From NCBI RefSeq assembly GCF_027942865.1, contig NC_134528.1:10473586-10537585 (forward strand): a stretch of 64,000 nt of DNA. The letters run 5' to 3'. Below are positions 22,402 to 40,379 of this stretch, piece after piece. The notes below the pieces were generated by a model. That model saw only the letters and a program-made list of their open reading frames with translations, was not told the origin of the DNA and did not search any database. The DNA is from Odontesthes bonariensis (lineage: Eukaryota; Chordata; Actinopteri; Atheriniformes; Atherinopsidae). Each line of letters starts with the position of its first letter. Within the stretch, counting starts at the first letter, position 1. The translations under genes were made by a program, and so were the position numbers.

Positions 22402-22745
22402 CTTTTCTTTTAAACCAAATACCCCGAGGTTTTTGGCGGCTTCAAAGCAGCAAGGTCTCATTTAAAAAGAGCCCGACGCTAAGCACATGGTCATTAACTT
22501 CGTCAGAGTTCACACCACTAATAAAGGCACCTCGGTTCATGACTCGATGATATCGGGAGCCAGTAAGTGTCACTGTGTGGATCCCCTCAATCCCAACACT
22601 TCAGCCTTTTTCTGTTTTCTTCCTGACGCTTCATTTTATTTTGCAGCTTTGAAATGTTGGGAAATATGAGGCTGGTTGTTCTTTTCTTTTAAACCGAATA
22701 CCTCGAGGTTTTCGGCAGCTCCTCAGTCCTTTAAAGCAGCAACAA
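22402..22745. repeat. Diverged direct duplication of a 60-base block
   Basis: CTTTTCTTTTAAACC followed by a AATACC(C/T)CGAGGTTTT(T/C)GGC block and AAAGCAGCAA occurs at 22402-22460 and again at 22681-22743, an offset of 279 bases. A second shared word, TTCATGACTCGA, lies at about 22536 and 22767. The intervening segment holds the decayed Dickkopf-like first exon. Confidence 0.65.
22515..22716 (+). pseudogene. Decayed duplicate of the Dickkopf-like promoter and exon 1
   Basis: This segment aligns with the start of the gene at 27162-29270. Shared blocks are AGTGTCACTGTG (22565-22576 against 27064-27075), a T-rich leader, and GCTTTGAAATGTTGGGAAAT immediately over the ATG (about 22645-22665 against 27154-27173). 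The copy would start at about 22653 and read MLGNMRLVVLFF before a TAA stop, against MLGNMKLVCLFLCF in the gene. The TATA position is weakened to CTAATAAAGG (22518-22527). No cysteine-rich exon was found between it and 27162, so only the 5' end was copied or survives. Confidence 0.72.
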
Positions 22746-22749
22746 CAGA

Positions 22750-24029
22750 TTTGAGAGAGTTTACAGTTCATGACTCGACAGAAATCTAAATGACATCTTT
22801 CAGGCTTAGCATCAGATTCCCTGTTGAACGTTTATGACGTGCACTGTGCTGCACAGATGTGAGAGCGGCTTTAATCGTCTAATCCCAGCCGAGAAGCTAA
22901 TATTTTCATTCTTAACATTCATTGGCTTCATTTCCTTGCTCAGTTCACTTTATGAAGAGCGATCCAAAAGGGCCGAGTCTCACCAGAAATAGCATGTGGT
23001 GGTCGGTGTGCTTGTGCACGTCACCACAATGTGGTACGGTCACAGTCTATGAATAGAATGGTAATTCATCTTCAACTTGTCTTTTTCTGTCGGGTAGTAT
23101 CCATGCAACAGGAACCCTGAACCATGAAAGGAAACATATGCAACCCCTAACCACAAAGGAATTTCTAATCCTTGTAACATTTAAGTGTTTATTCCCAAAC
23201 TCTGCTCTGATTCAGTGCAAAGCCTGCATCCATTCTCGTGCTGAACATGTTTTCGTGGTGAAGGAAATAAAAAAAAAAACACTCCTCATACCATTCACAG
23301 TCCCCTGTAGGGGGTCAAGGTCCATTACAATGGACAGACATCGGCTCGCCCATTGTTTGCATTAGTCCTTAATTGCAAGACCCTCATCTGTGTTGATTCT
23401 AACATTTAGCACACTCATTACGAGCGTCATTAGCAGAGTCATTAACACTGCGTTGAGGGCCGCGTGGAGACAGTTATCTGCTGTTAGTGTGGTGTAAATA
23501 AAAGGGGAGATATCTTGCTGTAAATACCTGTGTCGAACAACAATGTGTTGTGATAAGAGAAGGGAGCGGGAGTTGTTTCCATTGTGACTGCTAATGTCAG
23601 GCTGAACTTATTTCAGAAAGGAGAAAAAGTGGCTCGCTTGTGATATCCTCTTTTATTCATAGGTGCATTCCTTGCAGTTCTACTACAATACGTGCTCAAT
23701 ACACATGAATTATTCTAATTCAACTGCTTTTTTTATCTCGGCACTTTACTTATTTGCATACACTAATTGCAGCTATTGTCCGAACTAACTTATAGCAGGA
23801 GTCTGTGTTAGCATGTTTTGATAAATGCTTAACTACCTGGAGCTGAGATACAGTCAGCACAGACTCTGCAATATCTCAGGATCCGATCTGTACTGTCTGC
23901 CACTAAGAACATGTAAATTACGAACAAATATTCAGGCATCTCAGTCTGAGGGAAAATACTGAATGCTGATAAATCACTGAATGCTGTTGTTAGGACTGTC
24001 TCGTAGAGGTTTGGTATGATTGCTGGCAG
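22750..24029. other. Intergenic, no gene seen
   Basis: No supported feature. Confidence 0.4.
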
Positions 24030-25076
24030 CACAGTTAAATCAAATCAAATCAAATCAAGTTTATTTATATAGCACATTTCATGTACAAAACCATTCAAAC
24101 TGCTTCACATAAAATAAAAGCATTGCAGCAGGGAGTGTAAGAAGCATTAAGAATACAAAAAAGAATATAAAGAGAAACAAATAAAATAATTTAGATTAAT
24201 TTAAAAACAAGCAACAGTCCAGATAAATTAAAAGATAGCGTGCAGATTTCATGCATAGACACACGAGAAAAGAAATGTTTTTAACCTGGATTTAAAAATG
24301 TCTCCATTTGGTGAAAGTTTAATCTCCACTGGCAGTTTGTTCCACTTGTTTGCAGCATAACAGCTAAATGCTGCTTCTCCATGTTTAGTCTGGACTCTGG
24401 ACTGGACCAGCTGACCTGAGTCCTTGGATCTAAGAGCTCTGCTGGGTTTATATTCTCTGAACATATCACAGATTGTAAACCATCAGCAGGCTTTTAAAAT
24501 CTATTCTGTGACTGACTGGAAGCCAGAGTAAAGATTTTAGAGCAGCAGTGATTGTAAGGTCCCGAGTCTCAAGATATTTACCAACGCTGAACCTCTTCTC
24601 TTTGCTACCAAACAGAATGATCTCAGTTTTGTCTTCATTTAATTGTAGAAAATTCTCTCTCACCCAGGTGTTTACTTCCTCCAGACACTGACACAGAACG
24701 TCAGCTGGGCTGCAGTCGTCCGGTGACAGAGACACATAAAGTTGTGTATCGTCTGCATAACTGTGATAATTGATGTTGATGTTCTGCAATATCTGACCCA
24801 AAGGGAGCATATACAAGTTAAACAGAAGAGGTCCAAGATATGACCCCTGGGGGACTCCACAAGTCATGGCCACTCACTCAGATTCATAGCTGCCAATTGT
24901 AACAAAATAACTCCGGCCTTCTAAGTAGGACCTGAACCAGTTAAGGACCGCTCCAGAAAGTCCAACCCGGTTTTCCAGCCTGTGCAACAGGATTCTGTGA
25001 TCTACAGTATCAAACGCAGCGCTGAGGTCCAACAGAACCAGGACTGAAACATTACCAGAATCAGTATTCAACCTGA
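24030..25076 (-). mobile_element. L2-clade LINE with reverse transcriptase motifs, internally deleted
   Basis: The minus strand encodes [18 protein letters not shown] (25071-24874; polymerase motif A with Asp). After a frame break it continues [13 protein letters not shown] and YADDTQLYV (24873-24700; motifs B and C, with the catalytic Asp pair). Then [20 protein letters not shown] jumps straight to [20 protein letters not shown] at about 24545, skipping roughly the 90 residues present in the sister copy at 15792. The 3' tail ends in CAAATCAAATCAAATC repeats (24037-24058). Dead by frameshift and deletion. Confidence 0.88.
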
Positions 25077-26100
25077 TGTAAAGTAAATGGTATTTATTTA
25101 CACAGCTCTCACCTCACTCAGAGTGAAAGCTGATGGGAATCCAATCAGCGCATGCTGCAGAGATCGGTTTGTGCGCCGTTGTCCTCATGTTGACGTGCAG
25201 GATGAACTGGCCCGGAAGGAACAGACGATTCAAATGTTTGAAGTATAGTAAAGTAAAATATTCACAATATAAAGCAACAGATCAACAATAGTCTGGATGT
25301 ATAAAAGCAGCACAAATATCAAAATGGAGATTTTTTCCTTTTGTTTGCCCTAGTTTTCAACATTTACCCTAAAGTTTGGCTTTTTCCTTCCAGGGGCCAA
25401 AGGAAACAAACTACAAATGGCTCTGGCCCTGTTGTGGCATGCTGTGCATGTTAGGAGAAAGAAAATGGTATCAGTTTGACTAACCACATGCCAGCAGAGA
25501 GAAGGATTCAGTGTGATCCATGTATGATTGTTGCAGCTGTTTGGGTTCGATGACTGAAACTGACTGAAGCGTCACAAACATACAGACTTCTCACTTGTTT
25601 TGGTCACATTTAATCTTCTCTGTCGGCGTTTTCCTCTCTCCGGACAGGAGTTTCTCTTCCTCTGATATGTGTGACGGTAATTGCATGTATCAGTACCACA
25701 TTACAGTTGCTGAAACTTGAGTGTTGCCTTCCAAAAAAAGGAGACTTTTTGTTTCCAAAAACACAGGCCTCACTGCTGTCCATATCGATGAAACTCCTCA
25801 GCTGTAGGAAAATGTATTTTCAACAGGCTAAAGAAATGAAATGATGACGCATACTTGGACTGATCCTGTAATGGGGGAACACCAGATATGGATGAGAAGA
25901 AACAGATGAAGAACTGTTGCTGAATGTGATTCAGAGAAAAGGCAGCTGTTGATAATAATTAGTCGTAAATCTTACTTCTGTGGAATTCTGTGTATTTGGC
26001 CCGATCGCCATAAGTTACCAGAAACTGTTGGAAAACAAGGTTAAAAAAAACAGTCTTTGCTTTTATGGAGGGCATCTTGTCTCCCTGCACTCAGAGCCCT
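25077..26100. other. Intergenic, no gene seen
   Basis: No supported feature. Confidence 0.4.
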
Positions 26101-26519
26101 CACTGGAAAAAAATCAAAGTCTTACCACGTATATTTGTCTCATTTCTAGTCAAAATTTCTCATTACACTTAATATAAGACACAACTGCCTAACAAGTACT
26201 ATTTCAGCCAGATATAGGGACTTGTTTGAAGACAATACATCTGGAATATCTTGTTAAATGAAAAAGTCTTGAAAACAAATTGTTTTGAGTCGGATTTCAT
26301 ATGAAACAAGCTTTTTTTTTACATTTGAAGAGGTTTTTAAGCTAATTTTAAGATCACTTTTATCTCAAAAGTCCCAAATATCACATCTTATTTCAAGAAA
26401 TCTTGACAAGCCGATTTTCACTAGTTCCATTGGCAGATTTTTTTGCTTATTTCAAGCAGAAAACGTCTCGTATTTGTTGTTTTTTTTGCTTATTTTTGGA
26501 GGGGCATTTTTTCCAGTGC
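26101..26519 (+). mobile_element. CACTGG-ended MITE, copy 3
   Basis: CACTGGAAAAAAATC at 26101 and GGGGCATTTTTTCCAGTG ending 26519. The most complete of the three copies. It lies about 500 bases upstream of the Dickkopf-like TATA box. Confidence 0.8.
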
Positions 26520-27031
26520 TTCTCCCTGTGAGAACTAATGGCTGATGGTAATTACATTTAATGAGATCATGGGGTCGTCTGTGGGGTGCACTTCTGCAAA
26601 TTGCTCACAGCGGGGGGTCTAAATGACGACAGGGTAGGGGGCGACACGATAGTTGAGGTCGGGGCCAGAAGTGTTTAGCCAAGTTTTTTGGGAGGGCCGG
26701 GACATTCAGCGGCAGTACCTGTCAGTCAGTGAGCAGTGAAACGTGTCATGCATTTGTCTGCTTTTGTCCTCCTGGTTTGTTTGTCTGGCAGAGATAACCA
26801 CACAGAGGTGCTGCTGTTCTTGGCTCCATTGTGTGAAACTGTTGTCAGTCCATCCATCCTCCCGGCCTCGTCTCCCCTCGTTCCCCGCTCTGTGACTGGT
26901 CATTTTGCCACTATTTTCTGCCTGCAGGGGGTCACTCTGGCAATTTAGTTAATCCATTAACAACTAATTGTCTCCTCCTACCCTGTTGCTTGGACAAACA
27001 ACCTGGTGGGGGGAGTCGAGCTCGGCTGACC

Positions 27032-27039
27032 TATAAAAG
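27032..27039 (+). promoter_or_regulatory. TATA box of the Dickkopf-like gene
   Basis: TATAAAAG at 27032-27039 lies 123 bases before the start codon and predicts transcription starting near 27062-27070. No intervening ATG sits upstream of 27162 in this leader. Confidence 0.65.
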
Positions 27040-27161
27040 TCACGCAGGGAAGGGGATCCAGTGAGTGTCACTGTGCCCATCAATCCGGACTTTTAGGGAC
27101 TTTTACTGGGACTTTCTTTCTTCTCAGCCGTTTTTTTTTCATTTTACTTTGCGGCTTTGAA

Positions 27162-29270
27162 ATGTTGGGAAATATGAAGCTAGTCTGCTTGTTTCTATGC
27201 TTCTCCTGGACCGAAGCTCGTATTTGGGCGTGGATGCTCAATATGCCCCACAGCCCTCCAAAAGAAGCATCCAAAGCCCTCAGGGAGAGCGCCCCTGTTG
27301 CCAAAGCCCTGACGGTAAGAATCTTCTTATTCTGTGTTTGTTTTGAACGAACTGAAACCTTAGTTATAATCGGTAAAGAAAACACCAGCATACACTGAAC
27401 AAAACAACTCATAAGATTTACTTTAAAAACCCTTTGTAAGTATTTGCACTCAAATGATTTAAGTAATATTTAATGCTGCTACATCAAGTAAATTTTACTT
27501 ACCATAAAACATGACAGTTTTGAAGATATTAAGTAACATTTACTTAATTACATCTAAGTTTTAAGTTATATTTATTTAAACAAATTAAGTAAACTGTACT
27601 TGTTTTCCATAGGCAGGAACATCCTTTTACTCAAAATTTTAAGTAAATTTTACATATCTGTAGTATTTGCTGTTATGAAGTAACTTAGTAGATTTTAACG
27701 ATACACTTTCAGAGTAAAGTTTATGTAGTATTTCTTGGTTCATGTACATACAACTATTAAACATTTAAATTGTATGAGGAAACCGAAGTAAAACTTACTC
27801 TTCCCCCGTAATTCATGTATTACGTTATTAAAAGGTTTAATTTTACATTTCTTACTGAATCTTAAAAATACGAGGTAGAAATTATGACAGTTACTCTAAT
27901 AGAGTTTACTTCACCAAAAAGTCCCTTTTTTTCAGCGTAAAGGTAATAATACTGAGTGGAAATGATATTAATCAGCATCTGTTTTCTTCAGACTGTGTGC
28001 GACCACGACAGGGCTTGCGGACGCGGTTTCTCGTGTGATCGCCACTTTGGTGTTTGTGTGCCTCTGCGTGGGGAGGGCCACTACTGTCGGAGGGATGCGC
28101 AGTGCGTCCGCGGACTCAGCTGCATGTTTGGGAAGTGCCACCGCAGCATCCCAAACGGACAAGAGGGTAAGATACGATGTCCTGAGGCAAATAACTTTAT
28201 TTAAACTCACTTTGCAGTCAACTTTAACCTGGAAAAAGTTCATTTTTACGAGTTGAAATGCCTTTTTCCTTCATTCAGGCGCCAGGTGTAAAGTGGACAG
28301 AGACTGCGGGGCGTCCATGTGTTGTGCCCGGCATCACGGCGAGCAGGTGTGCAAGAGGCGACTGATTCGTGGTGAGAGCTGTTATGTGCCCGACGGCGGC
28401 CTGGCTTTCAGCATCAACCAGATTTGCCCGTGCGATGAGGGCCTGCTGTGTCGTGAAAACAGTGGACCACGCCGGAGAGAGTAAGTACTGTTATCAAGTA
28501 AAGACTTAGTCACATCGGAGCCACTTCTATATTCAGAAAGCGTCCAAAGAGTTTGCAGTTTCTAGTGTCTTAACACAAGCTGTAATGATGTTGTGAGTAA
28601 CTGAGCTCCTTAAAAAGCTTCTTTTACTGGGACGAATACAGGAAAGTTCTGTATATGTTGTCTGACTCTGAGCAGTTACTTACTAAAAGAGAGATGTACA
28701 AAACTATCCCACAATGCACTGCACAGGGGAAATAGAGGTGCATATGATTGGTTAACTGCTTGAGAAACAGCTTAAAAACCAACATTGAGTCATTAAATTT
28801 CTATGAAACATTCTAATCATAAAACTCCCCACATTTATTTATTTATTTTTTAATTTTATTTATTTATTTGTTTATTTAGTCATTTATTATTATTATTAGT
28901 TAGTAGTAGTATTTTTTTTTTTACTAGAATTGGTATTATTATTGTTGTTATTAATATACAATCATTGTAAATATTTATAATTTTTTTGAGCTACTTGACT
29001 AATTTGAATTTCCCCCATTGGGGGATGAATAAAGTATTTTCTATTCTTTCTATTCTATTCTTCTAATTTAGTTAGTTAGTTTTTCTCTCATTCACTGTTG
29101 CATGAGAGCCCTCTCTGCAGTATCAATGTTGTTTTTAAAATGCTTCAAAACGTCTGATATATTTAAATGTTTTGGGGAAAAAATTTACTTAATTTTGTTT
29201 GTCTTTCAGGAGGGATTTTATTTACCAGCCCGAACGAACAAACTGGACCTGCCAAGTGCCCAGAGTTTAA
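27162..29270 (+). CDS. Dickkopf-like secreted cysteine-rich protein (Dkk3-type)
   Basis: Four exons: 27162-27314, 27992-28166, 28279-28480 and 29210-29270, all with GT-AG junctions and matching phases (0, 1, 2), giving 196 aa. Residues 1 to about 19 are a signal peptide; Met5 is an alternative start. The first cysteine-rich domain begins VCDHDRACGRGFSC (C54) and has eight cysteines to about residue 101. The second runs from C113 (KVDRDCGASMCC) through ICPCDEGLLC to a last cysteine in TNWTCQ, ten in all, the colipase-like fold count of Dickkopf domain 2. Dickkopf proteins are secreted modulators of Wnt signalling. Arrangement and spacing are closest to Dkk3, but the protein is much shorter, lacks Dkk3's long N-terminal and acidic C-terminal parts, and domain 1 lacks the usual CC pair. 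The exact orthologue name is uncertain. A TATA box and poly(A) signal frame it. Confidence 0.87.
27391..27945. mobile_element. CACTGAA-ended AT-rich MITE in Dickkopf-like intron 1
   Basis: Starts CACTGAACAAAACAA at 27393 and ends TTTTTTTCAGCGT near 27937, imperfect inverted ends. The body is full of AAGTAA/TTACTT words and fills most of intron 1. It looks like a relative of other fish CACTG-ended MITEs; the family is not named. Confidence 0.5.
28905..29065 (+). mobile_element. Rex/RTE-type LINE 3' tail in Dickkopf-like intron 3
   Basis: AGCTACTTGACTAATTTG, then CCCCATTGGGGGATGAATAA and a TTCTATTC repeat tail (29040-29062). Same family as 4490-4800, opposite strand. Non-coding. Confidence 0.65.
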
Positions 29271-29494
29271 TACCTGGCAAAATGCCAAAGATATTTATCA
29301 TGTAAATATAATGTATATAAAGAAATGTATGTATCTCCAGATGTGCCATTTCATTATGTGAGGGTTTCTTTTTATTCTAAGCACTATTGTATGTAGCTGG
29401 GCTCAACACACCCGGAGAAGCTGTTAAACCAGAGCTTCTTCGTGTATTTAGTGATATTTGATTGTAACTAGAAATGTCTCAAATGTCTTGGAAA

Positions 29495-29500
29495 AATAAA
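29495..29500 (+). terminator. Poly(A) signal of the Dickkopf-like gene
   Basis: AATAAA 225 bases after the stop codon, followed by a second A-rich AATAAAA at 29502-29508. Confidence 0.6.
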
Positions 29501-29559
29501 GAATAAAAAGTGTTTTCAAAAAGTGAAGATCTGATTTCTGATCTCTGATTTGTGTGAGT

Positions 29560-29960
29560 AAACCTAAATTCTGATGTAGGTGATCCAGTAACAGTCTCTG
29601 CAGGACTTTAATCACGCGGGATGTTGGGGAAACTAACTCAGGCCGGATAGAGGAGATCTTTTAGGTGCTGTGATGACGCAGGATGTTTTTCCACAGCGCT
29701 GTTATTTCCTCCTGACTCAGGCTGAGGTTGAGGAAATGCTGTAGAATTCCACATAGCTGTCCAGAGAAGGTCTTCGGGAGCCTGGAGCTCACACCATCTG
29801 GATCTCTTGTCCTGGTCTGGTTCAGTCTCTCTGTAGGGAAGGGAAGCTGTGGGTCCAGGGCGGATGTGAGGACTCAGTACTGTAGTAAGCGGAGTCTAAT
29901 AAGCACCGCAGAGATGGATGTATGTAGATGCCAAAGATACCGTCATCCAGCACAGAAAAT
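29560..29960 (-). pseudogene. Decayed Rex1/CR1-type LINE reverse transcriptase fragment
   Basis: Minus-strand reading gives DPDGVSSRLPKTFSGQLCG, then ILQHFLNLSLSQEEITALW. After a one-base shift come TSCVITAPKR and LKSCRDCYW. This is the region just ahead of the polymerase domain in Rex1-like LINEs (the DG.SSR ... QL.. ... LW.TS.V.P.PK pattern). Two stops and at least one frameshift make it a remnant. Confidence 0.6.
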
Positions 29961-29977
29961 AAAAGGCGTCTCCTTTA

Positions 29978-30475
29978 CACTGCAAAAAGTGAAATCTAAG
30001 TAAAAAGAAATATCTTAGATCAAAGGTATTTATGCTTATTTTTTAGATAGTTCTTCTTAGTAAGCAGTTTTTATGTTAGACTGTTTCACTTGTTTTAAGT
30101 GTTTCTGTCCGTAATTATCTAAATAAGATATTACAGCTTGTTACTGAGATTTTATGACCTGTTTTGAGTAAGTACATGCTTGAAGCCACAATATTAACAG
30201 TTTCCAAGCTGGTTTCAAGAAATATAAGGCCTAGTGCATACCACTATGTCTTAATTCAAGAATATTTTTCAATATATTGAGAAAATAGGCCACGTGTATT
30301 TAATTAGAATCAAGAAAAATGTACTTGTTATTAGTTAAAATACACTAATTCTAAGGTCAAAGTGAAGCCAAAACTCAACTCTAATAAGGAAAGAACTTCA
30401 CTATAAGTTTTTTCCTCACCTATTATTAGATATTAAGTCTAAAAGAGGGCTGCTATGTTTGTATTTTTTTTGCAA
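29978..30475. mobile_element. CACTGCAAAAA-ended MITE
   Basis: Left end CACTGCAAAAAGTG at 29978 and right end TTTTTTTTGCA near 30475 are imperfect inverted repeats. The AT-rich, non-coding body has alternating TTCAAG/CTTGAA words, typical of abundant fish MITEs. Confidence 0.5.
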
Positions 30476-30479
30476 TAAA

Positions 30480-33160
30480 ATCTTTATTCCAGAAGTTTTG
30501 ATGCTTACTCATTACTCATGTAGCTACAGGTTCATGTTGTAGCTGAGTCAGCTGCAGCCCGCTTCGTCCACGCAATGGAACCATAAACCTCTCATGTTTA
30601 GAGTTTCATGCTGAAATGATTGGGTGCTGTATCCCTTTAAAGCTCCAACTGGACTGCACGGACACATGGACACATACTCTGTTTCCCTCTGAGCACGTTT
30701 CTTGGATCCCAGGCAGAGGTTACGTAACAGAGAGATCTCGCGACTCCCGATTGTTAACATCGACAGATGCTGTAACGCTAGCTGTCCCCTGACCCCATCT
30801 TAGATCAGTATCTTCTTCAGTCTAACCCTTACGAATTCCCCCGTTGCCCCATTTTGATGCTAATAGACTGCAGTTTGCCCCTTCAGTTGCAGGGTGACTT
30901 GAATCATTCTGTGAGACATTAGTGTCTTACCTCCTTTCTCTCCTGTTACAGAGCTTATCATCAGGTCTTTGCAAGGAGGCATTTGATGCTGTAAGGCGAA
31001 CTGAATGATTACAGCATGAAAGACTTCAATATCTGTTTTGTAGCTAACTTTTCTAATTTAATCGAGCTTGGAGATGTCTTTGTCCTGGGCAAATGTGAGC
31101 AGCTGTGTAATTTCTAAACAACTATGACCTTCAGAAATAACTTCAAACCTAAGTACAGAGGCTTCAGATATAAGCTATGGACTGCTGTAAACAGGCTAGT
31201 GAGCATTTGATTAACAGGCATAAGAAAAGCAGATGAGACAAAAGTGATATCTAATACCTCAAGACTGTGGGAGACCTGATATCACTGAGTGCTACTAACC
31301 ACCGGCCTATTACCTCTACTTTAGAACACCTGTGACTGTGTATACCTGTTCTTATCTGAGCAACCATCACATTTTAAAGTATCCATACATGTCTATTTGC
31401 ATCTGCTTAGCTTCTTAAATGGTTTTCTGTTTCTGTAAGTTTCCTACGTTTTGGCCAAGAGGGGGAAAAGGCAACAAAGACTACAGCTGAGAATTCAGCT
31501 GCTTATATTTTCCTTTATAGCCTACCTCAGATGTCCCAACATCTGACAGTGACGATGACATATGCTTTTGCACTTTTATGTGTTTCTTGTTTATGATACA
31601 AGGTAAAACATATTGATAAAAAAAAAAAACTGCTTGTTTTCCTTCTTGATCAGACATTGGAAGAAAGAATTGCATCAATCAACCAATTTCTGAGTGAGAA
31701 AACACTTACAATTAGTTTTTAACACTTAGAAATATAGAAAATAAATAAACTGATAAGGTTGAGGAATTACTGAATCTTTGAGTTACCATATTTCTTCCCT
31801 GAATGCAGTTAGCACAAGCACAGCTAGCATACTTCTCTCTTTTTTTTAATCCCATCTGCGGATTAATCTAAACCTAACAGATGGTACTGTAAATTAATAA
31901 AACATAGATAATAACTTAAATCGGCTGGTACTGTGTCCTTTAATCATACTCATATGTATAGTTTACTCATATGTGTCACTTAAGTATTAGACAATCGCCT
32001 TCAGCAGGTTAGCTTAGTTTAGCTAAACTTTGCCTAGCTTAGTTTAGCTTAGCCTAATTTCGCATAACTTATCTTAGCTTAGTTTATTTTTAAGAAGACA
32101 GGAAACCAGGGTAAAAAACGGGCCTGGCTTGATTGAAAATCTACCAACAGCTTCTTAAATTTAATTTACTAATTTGCTATCCCTTGTTTGTGTCAAGTTA
32201 TTATTGCGGATAACATCTATTGATCTTATCTGTTGTCATTACACCTGGAACAGATCCCTGTCGCTTTTTAAAATAGCCAGAGTTGTTCCCATCACTTTTT
32301 AGAAGCAACAGTTGAGAAAAAAGATGGATTGAAAAAAGTAACTTGCAACAAAAATGTGAACAAGCAAATCCAAAAACTTTTTTATTTTACAATAAGGAGA
32401 AAAAATGTTCACGATTGAAACAACACAGCAGTGAAACTGAAAATCTTCAGACGGGTTTATGTCTTAGCTCAGCTAATGTTAATGTTGTTGCTGAGGTTGT
32501 TTATATTTTTAGTATTAGGGTAGTGATATACTGCATTTTGTTTCAGATGGGTTGACTGGTATGCACTAGTGCTTTGTACTGTCAGATGTGAAGTTTGCAT
32601 TGTTTAGTTTATCATAACTGGTTGATTTTCAATCCCTGAATATGTCATACCTTGTTTTTTCCAGCGATTTTTGATAATAATCTCACAGAATATAACTCAC
32701 TGATGTGCAAAAGCTGTAGATCTTGCAGTTCATCTTGTTAGTACAAATGTAAAACTTCTGTTTTACATAAAGAAAAACAGTTTGGTCTTTTTTTTCCAGT
32801 TTTGTAAAGTTTGTCTCATTTTAATATGAGACGCTCTATTGAGTGAAGTAAGAATATCTTACATAAGACTTAATATCTTCTGATGATGATGTTGATTGTT
32901 TTTAGACCGAATGGCATTAATTGTTATTGCAAAAGTCAAAAAGTGTTGGGTATTCATCTCATAGAATTTTGGATTTTCTTTAGAATAGCTGATTGTAGCA
33001 TACAATGCAGACTATGAGAAACTGTTCATTTAAAAGTCAATGTCTGAGCAGCACAGAGAGCTTTTGTGAGAGGCCCCACAATAGAGCTCTTAAACCAGCC
33101 CTGCCAAGGGGAAAAGTGGATATGGGAGAATGGGGGGAAGCCATTTACCCTTACCTGAGA
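30480..33160. other. Intergenic between Dickkopf-like gene and tectb
   Basis: No coding exon recognised. A TTAGCTTAG/TTTAGC-rich stretch occurs at about 31985-32090. Apparent frames (31481-31678, 32343-32555) have no domain. The 3' end probably holds tectb regulatory sequence. Confidence 0.45.
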
Positions 33161-33163
33161 TAG

Positions 33164-33170
33164 TATAAAA
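33164..33170 (+). promoter_or_regulatory. tectb: TATA box and non-coding exon 1 of tectb
   Basis: TATAAAA at 33164-33170 predicts a start near 33195. A non-coding exon would run to 33283, ending ATG|GTGAGT. It joins exon 2 at 33362 (TCTCTGCAG|CG), nine bases before the start codon. The ATG at 33233 in exon 1 would open a short upstream frame, and another ATG sits on the exon 1 splice edge. Confidence 0.6.
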
Positions 33171-33370
33171 CCTCTCCTGGGTTTGCCTGAGTGTGAGTTG
33201 TTAAGTCGGATGCAGGTTACCTGTTGAGGAGTCATGAGGATCCTCTGACATCCAACAAGTCAAAGGTGTTCACCCAGTCAATGGTGAGTCTTATTTCTCA
33301 AAGATTTAGGTCTTTACTTGCTAAATATTCTCTCATTTCTGAATTTGAAGTTTCTCTGCAGCGTCACAGG

Positions 33371-40161
<6,791 letters not shown>

Positions 40162-40366
40162 CTAAAAACTCATGTAATTACATAAGCATTGTCAAACAAA
40201 GAGGGGAATGTCACTCAGGACTCAAGAAACGTATAAATACATCCCTCCCTCTCACTTAAAATGACTGATTTTCGCATTATCTCATAAATACACTCTGTAT
40301 CTAGCACATATTAATGCCTTTGATCATCTTAAGTAATGACGCATACATTATTTCACTTCTTTCTTC

Positions 40367-40372
40367 AATAAA
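40367..40372 (+). terminator. tectb: Poly(A) signal of tectb
   Basis: AATAAA 206 bases downstream of the tectb stop codon. Confidence 0.6.
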
Positions 40373-40379
40373 CATTCAC

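Noticed and set aside
26736..26948. 70-codon frame with a leader-like hydrophobic start upstream of the Dickkopf-like gene
   Set aside because: No splice donor in a sensible place, no downstream cysteine-rich exon before the TATA box at 27032, no family resemblance.
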